From NCBI RefSeq assembly GCF_963665675.1, contig NZ_OY762426.1:124001-188000 (forward strand): 64,000 nt of DNA, written 5' to 3'. Below, in pieces: positions 6,870-16,819 of this stretch. The stretch is from an uncultured Methanolobus sp. (GTDB lineage: Archaea; Halobacteriota; Methanosarcinia; Methanosarcinales; Methanosarcinaceae). The notes beneath the pieces are model-generated. The model was given only the letters and a program-made list of their open reading frames with translations. It had not been told where the DNA came from and did not search any database. Within the stretch, counting starts at the first letter, position 1, and every line of letters begins with the position of its first letter. A program made the position numbers and the translations under genes.

Positions 6870-9800
6870 TCAGCGTTTCACAGTCTCTTCAAGCGTATCC
6901 TCACCTTCCATGTAGATATCTGTCAGTTTCCTGACAGTTTCATCATCAGTATCCCACATACCACGCTGGACTGCTTCTAATAGCCTGCCACTCATCTGCC
7001 TTAGTGCATAGGGATTGTTCTCCTCGATCCATTGTTTTGTCTCTTCATCAAAAATGAATTTGTCTGCCAGCGACTGGTACATCCAGTCATCCATCATACC
7101 AGTGGTTGCATCCCAGCCAAAGGCATAATCCACGAGAATGGAAAGTTCCTGAGCACCCCGATAGCCATGTTCTTTCAGACCTTCCAGCCACTTCGGATTC
7201 AGTACGCGGCTGCGAAAAATAAAACGACCTTCTTCCTCAAGAGTTCTGGTTCCGGGACTTTCAGGATCGGAACTGTCGCCTACAAGGGAAAAAGGGTCTT
7301 TGTTCCCAAAGCTTTTGACACAGGAAATCATACCTCCGTGGTATATATAGTCATCATCATTGTCAAGAATGTCAATTTCTCTTGAATTATGGTTTTTCAC
7401 AGTGACATCAAGCTGGCTGAGACGTGCCCTGAACAGCTCAGGAAGCTTTTCTCCATTAAATTTTCGTCCATAGGCATGGCCTCCCCATGCTAAATACATA
7501 TTTGCAAGGTCTTCCCCGGAATCCCATTTTGATACTTCAACAAGTTCACCCACACCAGCCCCATATGTACCGGGAGGACAACCAAATATCCGAACCAAGG
7601 CCTTTTCACGTGCATGTTCCTCATTCATACCTGCCTTAATAGAGTCCAGCAACTCTCTTTGCAGATGTTTGAGAAGATAGTTTTCTTCTTCTGACTCATC
7701 AAGGACAGATATCATATTTACCCCGTCATCGATCAGGTGAACAAGATTCGGGAAAGCATCCCTGAAAAGACCGCTGATGCGCAATGTAACATCCATCCGT
7801 GGTCTTCCGAGTTCATTAGCAGGTATTACCTCTATACCGGTAACGATACCACCTCTTGCAGACCATACAGGTCTTAGTCCCATCAGCCATAAGATATAAG
7901 CAATATCATCGCCTCCGCTTTTCATTGTATCAGTAGCAAATACCACCACACCTACATTCTCCGGATAGCATCCTTCTTCTTCAATATATTTTTCAACCAT
8001 CTGGTCTGCAAGTGTCTTTCCAACCTCCCATGCAGCAGGCGTGGGGATGAGTGCCGGATCTATAGAATAGAAATTCTTGCCTGTGGGCAAAAGGTGAGCA
8101 TTTCCACGGGTGGGTGCACCCGATGGTCCCGGAGGAACATAGCCACAGTCCAGCCCTCTTGTTATATTTTTAAGTTCATCAGTAGTAGATTTCAGAGCAG
8201 GAGCAAGGGTCTGGCAAATATATTTCATTGTTTCCGCTACCGGGAAAGACTCCGGAAACATTTGACTGGCAATCTTACAGCAGACATCATATTCATAATC
8301 AGCTTCATCTAATTTACAAATAAATTCGTACGCCTTTGAGTCTAGTTCCTCAAGTAAGACTCCTTTCAACGAACCATGTTCAAGATGCATTTCCGAAGCA
8401 TTTTCCTGTAATTCCCGAATGTCAGAAAATCCCATGTATTCTCCGACCCCTTCCCTTAAAGAAGGCACACTACCATTTTTGAGTCGTGTTAAACTATAAA
8501 TGAGTTCGGTGAATCGATTATCTGCCGGAACCTTCCCAAAAACATGAAGACCGTCTTTAATCAGGTTATCCTTCACATCACACAGGTATCTGTAAAGCTG
8601 TTTAAGGTGCTTTTCCAGTTCTTCAGCCGAAATATCTTCGAGGAGCTTGAGGTCGTTTAACAGGTTATTCTCTTTTACATCCTGGTAAATATCCCCAAGA
8701 AGTTGTTTTGTTTTTGTTTCATCTCTTGCATTTTTTGCACTGAAATAATCCTGGAGTTTAATTTCAATTTCCTGAAGTTCACCATAACTGTCAGCACGCA
8801 TCATTGAAGGAATCAGGTGATCAATTATCGTAGCCCTGCTCCGCCTTTTGGCTTGTGCTCCCTCTCCGGGATTGTCTACTATATACGGATAGAAATGGGG
8901 AAGGTCATCAAGTACAATATCCGGGAAACATTCATCAGAGAGCCCAACACCTTTACCCGGTAGCCACTCCAGAGTTCCATGAGTTCCCATGTGGATAATA
9001 GCTTGGGCACCAAACTCCTCCTTAAGCCATCGATAATATGCAAGATACTGATGAGGCATCACAAGATCCGTACTCTCATATATCCCCATAGCCTGTTCCA
9101 GAAAACCCCTTAGTGGCTGCAGCCCGATGAAAATATTCCCGTTTCTGACCCCCGGTACTATGATCTTATTATCCGCTTCCAGTATTTCGCCGGGAGGAAC
9201 TCCCCAATCCCTGATCATCTGTTGCTGGCTTTTTTGTGGTATCTTTTCAAACCATTGTCTGTACATTTCATTGTCAACTAATCCTGCGGCTCTTTCCATC
9301 ATTTCCCTTTCAGAAAGCCATTCGCAGTCATTGCTGACACCTTCAAGAATTTCCCGAACAAGTTCATTGCCTGACTCCGGTATTCTTTCCAAATGATAGC
9401 CCAGTTGGTTCAGGCTATGAAGCATGTTCACAACACTTTCCGGAGCATCAAGTCCGTAAGCACCGCCTACGGAATCACTCCTTGGGGGATTCTGGTGCAG
9501 CAATATTGCTATTTTTCTCTCTGATGCAGGTGTTTTTTTCAGCAGGCAATATGATCTGGCAATCCTTGCAAGCTTGTTTACTCTTTCAGCAATAGGCTCT
9601 TTTTTCCATGAACCGCTGGAAGCATCTGTTGCAGTTGTTGCCATTGGTACCGTTATTATCTGACCATCATACTCAGGCCAGATAACGTTGCTTGAAAGCT
9701 CCATAAAATGAAGTCCTTGTGCATCGTTTTTCCAGTCATCATAAGAATGGAATGTTGTCATGGACTGTATCACAGGTACATTCAGTTTATCAAAAAAATT

Positions 9801-10619
9801 CTCAGGTAAATCACAGTTTCTCCCGTCACCTGGAGATGAAAGAGAAATCTGGGAGAAACCTGTGTTAATAATGAGTAAATTAATCAATGGAACGTCAGAT
9901 TCAAGGAAAAATTGTTTTATTACTTTACTGATTCCCAGAGCACCGGTAATCCTGTTAGGAGTCGTCTGGAAAAAAACAGGCATCGTATTCATTCCCTCTT
10001 TTTCCAGTTCCCTTATCATTAAATCAATGGGTTCCAGATCCTTCATAAGCCACTGCCCTTGCCAGAATAATATGCCTACAGTTGCTTTTTCAGAGTCCAG
10101 GGTTTTGCGATAGTCCTCAAAAGAGACAGATATGTCATAGTCCGGATGGTAGATTCCTTCGGTCCTGGGAAATACAGGTTCAGGTACATCTACATCTTTT
10201 CCTGCAATATTACGTATGGCCCAGAAAACCATTCCTCTTGCATTTTCTTCTCCACCAAGCCTGACATACCTGTTAACCTGTTCGTATTTAGTGTCAGGTA
10301 AAGTAAAAAGATACCTGAATTCCTGCATCTCCTCGGGAATTTCACTCAGAAGAAAAACAGGTGAATTTATAATTTCCAGAACTTCCTTTAATCTGGAAAA
10401 CTTCTTAAAGTTAGGAATAGCACCATGAAAACGAAGAATTACAAAATCGGCCTGTTTCACTTTTTCAAGAGTATGAACAAAAGCCTTTTCACTATAGTCC
10501 AGATTCTCAGTCGTTTCCGGGAAAAGTTCTGCTTCGTAGCCTTCATTGTTTATCTTTGCTACAGCTTCAATCAACGCCTGGTCTTTCCCGGTTCCACCAC
10601 CGATATCAACAATTTTCAT
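6870..10619 (-). CDS. cobN: CobN/BchH-type large subunit of a cobalto-/magnesium-type chelatase
   Basis: About 1249 residues with end-to-end CobN/BchH features. The family signature IIHMGTHGTLEWLPGKG falls near residue 550, and typical blocks such as HQNPPRSDSVGGAYGLDAPESV and RMDVTLRISGLFRDAFPNLVHLIDD are present. The H subunit binds the tetrapyrrole and metal while AAA+ I and D subunits drive insertion; both partner genes lie directly upstream on the same strand. In this methanogen the substrate is uncertain, since cobalt insertion for B12 can be done by CfbA/CbiX. I choose the ATG at 10619, with a GGGGAT ribosome binding site; upstream ATGs at 10631 and 10625 sit on top of that site. Confidence 0.9.
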   Translation of the reverse strand: MKIVDIGGGTGKDQALIEAVAKINNEGYEAELFPETTENLDYSEKAFVHTLEKVKQADFVILRFHGAIPNFKKFSRLKEVLEIINSPVFLLSEIPEEMQEFRYLFTLPDTKYEQVNRYVRLGGEENARGMVFWAIRNIAGKDVDVPEPVFPRTEGIYHPDYDISVSFEDYRKTLDSEKATVGILFWQGQWLMKDLEPIDLMIRELEKEGMNTMPVFFQTTPNRITGALGISKVIKQFFLESDVPLINLLIINTGFSQISLSSPGDGRNCDLPENFFDKLNVPVIQSMTTFHSYDDWKNDAQGLHFMELSSNVIWPEYDGQIITVPMATTATDASSGSWKKEPIAERVNKLARIARSYCLLKKTPASERKIAILLHQNPPRSDSVGGAYGLDAPESVVNMLHSLNQLGYHLERIPESGNELVREILEGVSNDCEWLSEREMMERAAGLVDNEMYRQWFEKIPQKSQQQMIRDWGVPPGEILEADNKIIVPGVRNGNIFIGLQPLRGFLEQAMGIYESTDLVMPHQYLAYYRWLKEEFGAQAIIHMGTHGTLEWLPGKGVGLSDECFPDIVLDDLPHFYPYIVDNPGEGAQAKRRSRATIIDHLIPSMMRADSYGELQEIEIKLQDYFSAKNARDETKTKQLLGDIYQDVKENNLLNDLKLLEDISAEELEKHLKQLYRYLCDVKDNLIKDGLHVFGKVPADNRFTELIYSLTRLKNGSVPSLREGVGEYMGFSDIRELQENASEMHLEHGSLKGVLLEELDSKAYEFICKLDEADYEYDVCCKIASQMFPESFPVAETMKYICQTLAPALKSTTDELKNITRGLDCGYVPPGPSGAPTRGNAHLLPTGKNFYSIDPALIPTPAAWEVGKTLADQMVEKYIEEEGCYPENVGVVVFATDTMKSGGDDIAYILWLMGLRPVWSARGGIVTGIEVIPANELGRPRMDVTLRISGLFRDAFPNLVHLIDDGVNMISVLDESEEENYLLKHLQRELLDSIKAGMNEEHAREKALVRIFGCPPGTYGAGVGELVEVSKWDSGEDLANMYLAWGGHAYGRKFNGEKLPELFRARLSQLDVTVKNHNSREIDILDNDDDYIYHGGMISCVKSFGNKDPFSLVGDSSDPESPGTRTLEEEGRFIFRSRVLNPKWLEGLKEHGYRGAQELSILVDYAFGWDATTGMMDDWMYQSLADKFIFDEETKQWIEENNPYALRQMSGRLLEAVQRGMWDTDDETVRKLTDIYMEGEDTLEETVKR

Positions 10620-10713
10620 GTTCATCCCCATCCTAAAATTTGTATTCTAAAAACTTCCAGACATACACCATTTTTAGATTCTCTGATTCTCTATTTTCTC
10701 TTTGAAATGTCAA

Positions 10714-12651
10714 TTAATTTTTATGCACAACACTATGCACAGAGGCTGCCAGCAATTCCGAATCAAGTTCATCGAGTCGGAAGTATGTTCCTCCAAGGGC
10801 TGCAGCAAGCCTGGAAGCAAGGCCCAATCGTGGATAACCGGCTTCCGTATCCACAACAATAAAACGTGTAGAAGTCTCAACTGCCCTGCGTGCAACAGCT
10901 ATAGCATCTTCAAAGGCATTTCCACCATTGAGTGATACATTCGCCCTGCAATCGGAAACAAGTACAATAACGACATCTTCCCAGGGAGTTCTTGATTTCA
11001 GACTTGTCATATGCATAAGGGATTTTGAGAGGGCTTCAGCAAGGGGAGTTTTCCCACCTGTGGGAAGTTCACGAAGCTTATTGTACGCAAGGTCTAAGCT
11101 TCGGGTAGGTGGCAGCAGGAGTTCTGAAGAATCACCAAAAAAAGACATCAGGCCAACAGAATCCCTTTTCTGGTAAGCATCCATCAAAAGTGAAATAATC
11201 GCACCTTTTACTGCACTCATACGTTTCCGCACGCCCATGGAACTACTGGAATCAACAAGGAATAGAATAGTTGTGCCTTTTTTTCGAAGACGTACTTTTT
11301 CACGGAAATCTGATTTTTCAAGTGCAACTGAAAGGTTTCCCCTTTTCCTTAATTTTTGGTAGGGCGCAGATGCACGCAGGGTGGCATCAAACGCAATATC
11401 TTTTATTTTTCCTTTTGGATACCTGAATGAAACATATCGTCCGGATTTATCAGATGAGATCACCTGATTATTTTTACCTCTTGAACTTGATTTTTTTGAT
11501 ATCCGGGATTTGTTCCCGGAAAGATAATCTATAACAGTAAATGTTCTGCCGATGGAAAAAACCTGTTCAGAGTCAAAACCTGAACTTATTCCCTTATTTT
11601 TTTCATTATTTTCATTACTTACATCTGGACTTGTTTCCACATCAGACTCAGAAGGGTTGTCACCTGTGTCTGAAAAATTATCCTCTTCTTGTTTGCTTTC
11701 AGGCTCATTAGCCTGATCTTCAGGAGAATTCGAATCCTGTTCATTGCCTGACTGCTGTTTCGGAGAACAGGGAGCCTGTATTTGATTACTGCGATGTTCA
11801 AGAGCAAGAACAGCAGCTTCTTTTATATCTTCCATAAGCACCTGTTCTCTTCCTTCAAGTGCTGCAAGAGCGCATGCGGTTCTTGATACGGCTATCTCTC
11901 CCCTGTGACCGTGTACCCCCATTTCAGTCACAAGCTGGCATATGATTTCCATATGCCCATCCGGCATAATTACATAAGGCAGGCGTTCCTGCGATTCAAT
12001 TACCTTACTTTTTAGCTCGTCCAATTCGTCTTCATATTTCTTCCGAAATGCAACGGGGTCTTTTTCATAATCGAGATTTCTGCAAAGAACTTCTTTTCGA
12101 AGAGCAGGCTCACTTAACTGGGACATATATACGCAGAGAGTGAATTTGTCCATAAGATGCGAAGACAAATCGGCTTCTGAGGGGTCCATGGTTCCCAGAA
12201 GGGTGAAATCGGAATCATGGCTCCAGGACATGCCTTCTCTTTCAAGAAAATTCGTACCGCTCTGCAACACATTCAAAACAGTATTAAGCAAAGAATTATC
12301 GAGCAGGTTAATGTTATCTATAAAAAGTAGCTGTTTATGTGCATCATACAAAAGTCCCGGTTGGATGGATTTACTGCCACTCAAAAGGCTCTTTTCGATG
12401 TCAATAGACCCTACAATACATTCTTCCATAGCATTCAGAGGAAGATTAATTATCTTTTTCCCGTTAAAAAGACCGTCCAGTGAACGTACAATGGTAGACT
12501 TAGCAGTTCCTTTGTCCCCCATTATCAGCAAACTATTGATATCGGGACTGAGCATTGCACAAAGAAAAGCTTTTTTTACTCTTTCCTGCCCTACAATAGC
12601 CGAAAATGGAAAAGCATTGCCTTCTAAACCGACTTGATCTCTTCCATCCAA
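10714..12651 (-). CDS. Chelatase D subunit (AAA+ plus von Willebrand A), BchD/ChlD-like
   Basis: A 645-residue protein with an N-terminal AAA+ domain (Walker [10 protein letters not shown] at 45-53; Walker B region [11 protein letters not shown]), a long acidic Ser/Asn/Glu-rich linker (about 300-350) and a C-terminal von Willebrand A domain with an intact MIDAS ([10 protein letters not shown] near 460). This is the BchD/CobT-type architecture; the VWA domain contacts the H subunit and the ATPase ring pairs with the I subunit. It overlaps the end of the I-subunit gene by 28 bases and is followed by cobN after about 95 bases, so the three form one operon. The Walker B stretch has Asn where Glu is usual (DN instead of DE), as in D subunits with weak ATPase. 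Confidence 0.9.
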   Translation of the reverse strand: MDGRDQVGLEGNAFPFSAIVGQERVKKAFLCAMLSPDINSLLIMGDKGTAKSTIVRSLDGLFNGKKIINLPLNAMEECIVGSIDIEKSLLSGSKSIQPGLLYDAHKQLLFIDNINLLDNSLLNTVLNVLQSGTNFLEREGMSWSHDSDFTLLGTMDPSEADLSSHLMDKFTLCVYMSQLSEPALRKEVLCRNLDYEKDPVAFRKKYEDELDELKSKVIESQERLPYVIMPDGHMEIICQLVTEMGVHGHRGEIAVSRTACALAALEGREQVLMEDIKEAAVLALEHRSNQIQAPCSPKQQSGNEQDSNSPEDQANEPESKQEEDNFSDTGDNPSESDVETSPDVSNENNEKNKGISSGFDSEQVFSIGRTFTVIDYLSGNKSRISKKSSSRGKNNQVISSDKSGRYVSFRYPKGKIKDIAFDATLRASAPYQKLRKRGNLSVALEKSDFREKVRLRKKGTTILFLVDSSSSMGVRKRMSAVKGAIISLLMDAYQKRDSVGLMSFFGDSSELLLPPTRSLDLAYNKLRELPTGGKTPLAEALSKSLMHMTSLKSRTPWEDVVIVLVSDCRANVSLNGGNAFEDAIAVARRAVETSTRFIVVDTEAGYPRLGLASRLAAALGGTYFRLDELDSELLAASVHSVVHKN

Positions 12652-13664
12652 TTCTCCAACTCCTGCATATCCAGTGATCCGTCTTCGAAAGGACGACGTC
12701 TCATTCTGTGTGGTAAAGCAAGTTTAGCAGCTTCCAGTACGTGATCCAAGTCTACTGTATCAGTTCCTTCAAAAGCAGCCTCTGCAACTGCAGTTTTCAC
12801 AACCGTAAGGTCAGCCCGATGTCCGTCCACACCCATGTGTAGTGAAATTCCAACCGCTGCATCAAGTATATCCTCGCCGGGAATAACATGATGAACTCTT
12901 TCCCGGGCTTCCATGATCTTAGATGAGAGTTTCTGCTGCTGCCTGGCGTAGATTTCGGTGAACTTTTCAGGATCAGAGTCAAATGCAAGTCTTCGTTTGA
13001 CTACGTCTTTTCTCAAATCAAGATCATGTTCTCCGGCAATATCAACCACCAGTCCGAAACGATCCAGAAGCTGAGGCCTGATATCCCCCTCTTCAGGATT
13101 CATGGTTCCCACCAGAATAAATTTGGATGGATGGGAAAAGGAAACACCTTCCCTCTCTACGAAATTAACTCCCATTGCTGCGGCGTCCAGTAAGAGATCC
13201 ACAAGATGATCATCAAGAAGGTTCACTTCATCCACGTAAAGAATATTTCCGTTGGCATGTGCCAGTACACCGGGTTCAAATTTCTTTTCACCTGTTTTAA
13301 GTGCATGTTCAATATCAAGAGTTCCTGCCACCCGGTCTTCTGTGGCACTGAGAGGCAACTCTACAACTCTCATCGGAACAGTTTCAGGTTGCAGGGATTC
13401 TCCGTTTCTTATTTTTTCCCGACAATAAGTACAAAGATGTTCTCTGTCTGAAAAACAGCACCCGAAAACACATCCTTTTACAACTTCCCTTGGTGGAAGA
13501 AGTTCTGCAAGAGCCCTTACAGTAGTTGATTTTGCAGTTCCCTTTTCGCCACGTATAAGTACACCACCTATTGACGGAGATATTACATTCAGAATAAGAG
13601 CTTTCTTCATAGCCCTCTGACCAACAATTGCAGTAAAGGGGTAAACTGGTTTTTCAATGTTCAT
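12624..13664 (-). CDS. Chelatase I subunit (AAA+ ATPase), BchI/ChlI-like
   Basis: A 346-residue AAA+ ATPase with Walker [11 protein letters not shown] (about 38-47), Walker [12 protein letters not shown] and sensor [21 protein letters not shown], all typical of Mg-/cobaltochelatase I subunits. Residues 65-81 hold five cysteines (GCVFGCC...LCTYC) in the insertion after Walker A, a probable zinc or Fe-S/redox site found in some methanogen and bacterial homologues. It is first in the operon bchI-bchD-cobN. Upstream lies an inverted repeat with AAATTTCC arms that may be an operator. Substrate metal is undetermined. Confidence 0.92.
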   Translation of the reverse strand: MNIEKPVYPFTAIVGQRAMKKALILNVISPSIGGVLIRGEKGTAKSTTVRALAELLPPREVVKGCVFGCCFSDREHLCTYCREKIRNGESLQPETVPMRVVELPLSATEDRVAGTLDIEHALKTGEKKFEPGVLAHANGNILYVDEVNLLDDHLVDLLLDAAAMGVNFVEREGVSFSHPSKFILVGTMNPEEGDIRPQLLDRFGLVVDIAGEHDLDLRKDVVKRRLAFDSDPEKFTEIYARQQQKLSSKIMEARERVHHVIPGEDILDAAVGISLHMGVDGHRADLTVVKTAVAEAAFEGTDTVDLDHVLEAAKLALPHRMRRRPFEDGSLDMQELENWMEEIKSV

Positions 13665-13742
13665 TATATTACCTCCGCTATCTCTTAATTTGATTATAGA
13701 ATATTCCAGATTACATTTTCAGGGTTTATCAGCACTATTCTG

Positions 13743-13767
13743 AAATTTCCTGTGGAAATTTATTTCC
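13743..13767. promoter_or_regulatory. Inverted repeat upstream of the chelatase operon
   Basis: AAATTTCC-TGT-GGAAATTT (13743-13761) is a perfect 8-bp dyad, and the second arm continues into GGAAATTTATTTCC (13754-13767), also palindromic, giving three alternating half-sites about 80 bases upstream of the first chelatase gene. It is a candidate operator or promoter-associated site. Confidence 0.4.
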
Positions 13768-13817
13768 AGTATTAATGCAGCATGTTCTGATTATCAGGAC
13801 CTTGGTGGTTGAGGAAT

Positions 13818-13964
13818 GTAGAAGTGAATGCACTTATGTTTGAGAACAATGAAGGCAGGATCGGGCTTGATAGCCGGAAGCTTAAGATTGACAGTGTAAA
13901 ACCTCCGGACAGTGACCGGCTCATTGCAGACATCGTTTCTAAAAGACTGCAGGAGGCACTTTAG
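13818..13964 (+). pseudogene. Decayed cfbA remnant (C-terminal part with internal deletion)
   Basis: Translation in one frame gives VEVNALMFENNEG, then RIGLDSRKLKI, then PPDSDRLIADIVSKRLQEAL and TAG. This aligns with the second half of the two intact CfbA proteins (KEALMSFEG...[14 protein letters not shown]...[20 protein letters not shown]) but the section carrying His78 is deleted, and nothing of the N-terminal GHGS half remains. It ends with the same EAL-stop as copy 2. It therefore cannot be an active chelatase and is best read as a relic of a third tandem copy, although a GTG at 13824 could start a short peptide. Confidence 0.7.
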
Positions 13965-14034
13965 ATAATAAAAGCAACCCCATACCTCTTTTTTCTTTTA
14001 GGGAAGATTTAACATAGATTATTACTGCCTGTTT

Positions 14035-15075
14035 TCAGACAGCAATATTAAATTGTCCTGATTTTGAAAGGACTACATTTTCTATAACATCTGCAAGATT
14101 ATCCCGTCCAACATCCGTTACCGCTGCAAATACAGTGAGTTCATTTCCATGACCATCCTCATCTTCTGAACCTACAAATTCAATTTTTGGATTGTCCCTG
14201 TAGGAGGTTACACTCGCCCTCAGACCCACAGAACCTGTGTGGAGAAACATTTTCAGATGTCCCAGGAACTGTGGGTTTATATCGAGAATACCATTTTTGA
14301 CAGATTGCATAACATCAAGAGCCAGGTTTGATGCGGCTTCACCATCCAGAAGAGTATTGACCTCGTATGAGCTTGCATAGCTGCCAACATTGAAGTGATT
14401 AAACTCATCGTCACATACGGTATTGAAGGAGGTATCGATGGCATTCACTGAAATGTTTTCATCTGTTGCAATAAAAGATGATTCAATTTCATCCATTAAC
14501 GTATCAAAACTGTCGTCATCAGATTCCATTGAAAGGGCGAAGAGGCCAGAATCAGAACCCAGATCGTTTATGTTTGATCTTATTTCAGCAAGCTCTTCCT
14601 GACTCAGCAGGTCTTGCTTGTTGAGAACAACAATATCAGCATTCCGGATCTGTTTTACAATTGATTCGCCTGAATGATCCATAAGCTCATTGAACTTACT
14701 ACTGTCTATCAATGAAATGATAGGACCCATACTTACTTCCGGACCGAAGTCCATCTTCTCTATCTGCTCTTTTATTCTCAGAGGGAAAGCAACGCCGGTA
14801 GGTTCTATTAAGAGAATATCAGGGTCGAACTGTGCCTGGACAAGGGAAATATTAGCTTCAAGAGCGTACTTTAATGTACAGCAGATGCAACCTCGTGGTA
14901 TTTCCTTGGACTGGAGTCCATTATTGGTAATAACCTGTCCGTCCACACCCACATCACCAATATCATTTACAAGCACTGCAACGCTATAACCTTTATTTTT
15001 AAGGTAATTTCCCATACGGATTATAGAAGTTGTTTTACCGCTTCCCAGAAAACCACTTACTATTATTATTTTCAT
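14035..15075 (-). CDS. CobW/COG0523-family GTP-dependent metallochaperone
   Basis: A 346-residue G3E GTPase. P-loop GFLGSGKTTS lies at about 8-17, the family metal-binding motif GCICC at 62-66, and the base-specificity motif is NKQD. COG0523 proteins deliver Zn, Co or other metals to target enzymes; the cobalt chelatase partner CobW gives the family its name. A GTGAGGG ribosome binding site precedes the ATG. It lies 76 bases after a second, His-rich paralogue on the same strand and close to the chelatase operon, so a role in supplying Co or Ni for tetrapyrroles is likely but inferred. The long His tract of its neighbour is absent. Confidence 0.9.
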   Translation of the reverse strand: MKIIIVSGFLGSGKTTSIIRMGNYLKNKGYSVAVLVNDIGDVGVDGQVITNNGLQSKEIPRGCICCTLKYALEANISLVQAQFDPDILLIEPTGVAFPLRIKEQIEKMDFGPEVSMGPIISLIDSSKFNELMDHSGESIVKQIRNADIVVLNKQDLLSQEELAEIRSNINDLGSDSGLFALSMESDDDSFDTLMDEIESSFIATDENISVNAIDTSFNTVCDDEFNHFNVGSYASSYEVNTLLDGEAASNLALDVMQSVKNGILDINPQFLGHLKMFLHTGSVGLRASVTSYRDNPKIEFVGSEDEDGHGNELTVFAAVTDVGRDNLADVIENVVLSKSGQFNIAV

Positions 15076-15151
15076 TTAGACCCTCACAAACTCAGTTGAA
15101 TTATTTAGTGAAACCTCATTTCCCAGAATATGCACCATCTGAAAAAAAGAA

Positions 15152-16456
15152 TTAAAGAGTACAATTTCCTCCCTCTGCATCACAACTGACCAGATCATGG
15201 TCGTAGATGTCATCCATATCCTCTTCCATCTCATTGTGCAAATGTTTATGCTCATGGCTGTGATGGTGATCATGGTGATCATGATCTTCATCGTGATGAT
15301 GATGGTGATCGTGGTCATGAGGCTCATGCAGACGCTGTGAGATCATATTCCTCTTGCTGAATGCAGCTTCAACATTCTCATCCACCAGATGTACAAGTTC
15401 ATTTTCATCTAAACCTGAAACCGCTGTGAGGATCTTAAACCTGGGACCTGAATGAGTAGTGGTCTCTATGATATTCATAGAAGGGCTTTCAGCATGTGAA
15501 GTGATACTTATCTTGACAGTCTCATCCGGTATTTCCATAAACATCTTGATATGACCTACAAACTCAGGACTGAGTTTGACAACTGAACTCTTAACGCTCT
15601 CGGCAATATCCAAGGTAATCTGCCTGGCTGTTTCCTTGTCAATATCATCTTCAAGTATCCTGTAATCGTTGGCATATGATGCAAGGCCTGAACTTTCACT
15701 GTCATAGTGATTGTGATGTTCGTGATGGTGATGATCATGGTGTTCATCGTGTGCCTCGTGATGATGTTCTTCATCGTGATGGCTGTGCTCGTGTGAATGT
15801 GACTCTGCAGCATGTTCTTCCACCGAAGCTACTGGAATCTTTTCCTCTTCAGCTAACGATGGAACGATCATATTCATGAGTTCATTGAAGCCAGTATCTT
15901 CCGGGCGTGATGACATAGTGACAACCTGAGCACTGGAATTGAGCTGCTGTACTGAATCTACAAGCACAGACATCCTAATAGGCTCAACTAGATCAGCCTT
16001 GTTTATCACAAGTATCTCTGCATCTTCTATCTGTCTCAATGCATACACCTTAACTGATTTCATGATGTCCTTAAAACGGCTGCCGTCTATTAGTGTCACA
16101 AGAGGTGCTACCCTGATATTGTCCCCGAAGTTCATTAGTTCGAGTTCCTTTTTGATAAGGTTCGGGAAAGCAATGCCAGAAGGCTCTACCAGGATATAAT
16201 CCGGATTATATGAGTTGTAAAGTTCAGTGAGTGTTGTTTTCATATTGAGCTTCAGTGTGCAGCAAATGCACCCGTTCGTTATTTCCTTGGTGTCGAGTCC
16301 GTATTTGGATATCAGGTCTCCGTCAATACCGACTTCTCCGACTTCGTTTACAATTATGGCAACTGTATGACCTTTTTCAGCCAGTTCTTTTCCTACATTG
16401 ATTACTGTTGTTGTCTTTCCGCTTCCTAAAAATCCGCCAATGATTATTGCATCCAT
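15152..16456 (-). CDS. His-rich CobW/COG0523-family metallochaperone
   Basis: A 434-residue paralogue of the adjacent gene, with P-loop GFLGSGKTTT (8-17), GCICC (62-66) and NKAD. Two histidine/aspartate tracts stand out: one in the middle between the GTPase and C-terminal domains (residues about 218-255) and one near the C-terminus (about 380-420), together roughly fifty histidines. Such tracts buffer Zn, Ni or Co in HypB, CobW and ZinT-type proteins. The end DAEGGNCTL has an additional Cys. A GGAGGT ribosome binding site and a TATA box at 16512 mark the operon start; the second cobW gene follows. Which metal is handled is unknown. Confidence 0.92.
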   Translation of the reverse strand: MDAIIIGGFLGSGKTTTVINVGKELAEKGHTVAIIVNEVGEVGIDGDLISKYGLDTKEITNGCICCTLKLNMKTTLTELYNSYNPDYILVEPSGIAFPNLIKKELELMNFGDNIRVAPLVTLIDGSRFKDIMKSVKVYALRQIEDAEILVINKADLVEPIRMSVLVDSVQQLNSSAQVVTMSSRPEDTGFNELMNMIVPSLAEEEKIPVASVEEHAAESHSHEHSHHDEEHHHEAHDEHHDHHHHEHHNHYDSESSGLASYANDYRILEDDIDKETARQITLDIAESVKSSVVKLSPEFVGHIKMFMEIPDETVKISITSHAESPSMNIIETTTHSGPRFKILTAVSGLDENELVHLVDENVEAAFSKRNMISQRLHEPHDHDHHHHHDEDHDHHDHHHSHEHKHLHNEMEEDMDDIYDHDLVSCDAEGGNCTL

Positions 16457-16511
16457 TTAATTTACCTCCAAATGCAGCTAGAAATTAACTAGAAAGTAGT
16501 ATCACTTCATA

Positions 16512-16521
16512 GTATATATAC
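16512..16521 (-). promoter_or_regulatory. TATA box for the cobW pair
   Basis: GTATATATAC, itself palindromic, lies about 56 bases before the ATG at 16456, giving a predicted leader of about 30 bases containing GGAGGT. Confidence 0.5.
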
Positions 16522-16819
16522 ATGATTACGAAGTTGCATAGTATTCAAAAAATAGACATTCCACCATACATGCAGAATAACCAACAGCAGAGAACCAGTT
16601 AATATTAATAGCGAGTAAGATTATACATGATATCGTAAAGACAATCCATACATCACAATACATATCATTTAAATGTTAAATAAAAAACAATATGCAATGA
16701 AGTAACATATACTTTAATAAAATTAAGTAAAAGTAACTATTGTTTCATAAGCTCCCAATTACTTGACAGTCAAATGTTTTGAAACATATATAAAAATAAC
16801 TATGTAGAAATCCTGTTTT

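Noticed and set aside
6811-6919. Possible pyrrolysine read-through of the TAG that ends cfbA copy 2
   Set aside because: A terminator hairpin starts one base after the TAG and the extended peptide has no family features; copy 1 ends with TAA at the same place.
15076-15327. Met/Ile/Thr-rich ORF on the minus strand overlapping the cobW end
   Set aside because: It is an out-of-frame reading of the His/Asp codon tract of the His-rich CobW gene.
15556-15813. Second out-of-frame ORF in the His-rich CobW gene
   Set aside because: Same cause as above; no ribosome binding site and no conserved sequence.
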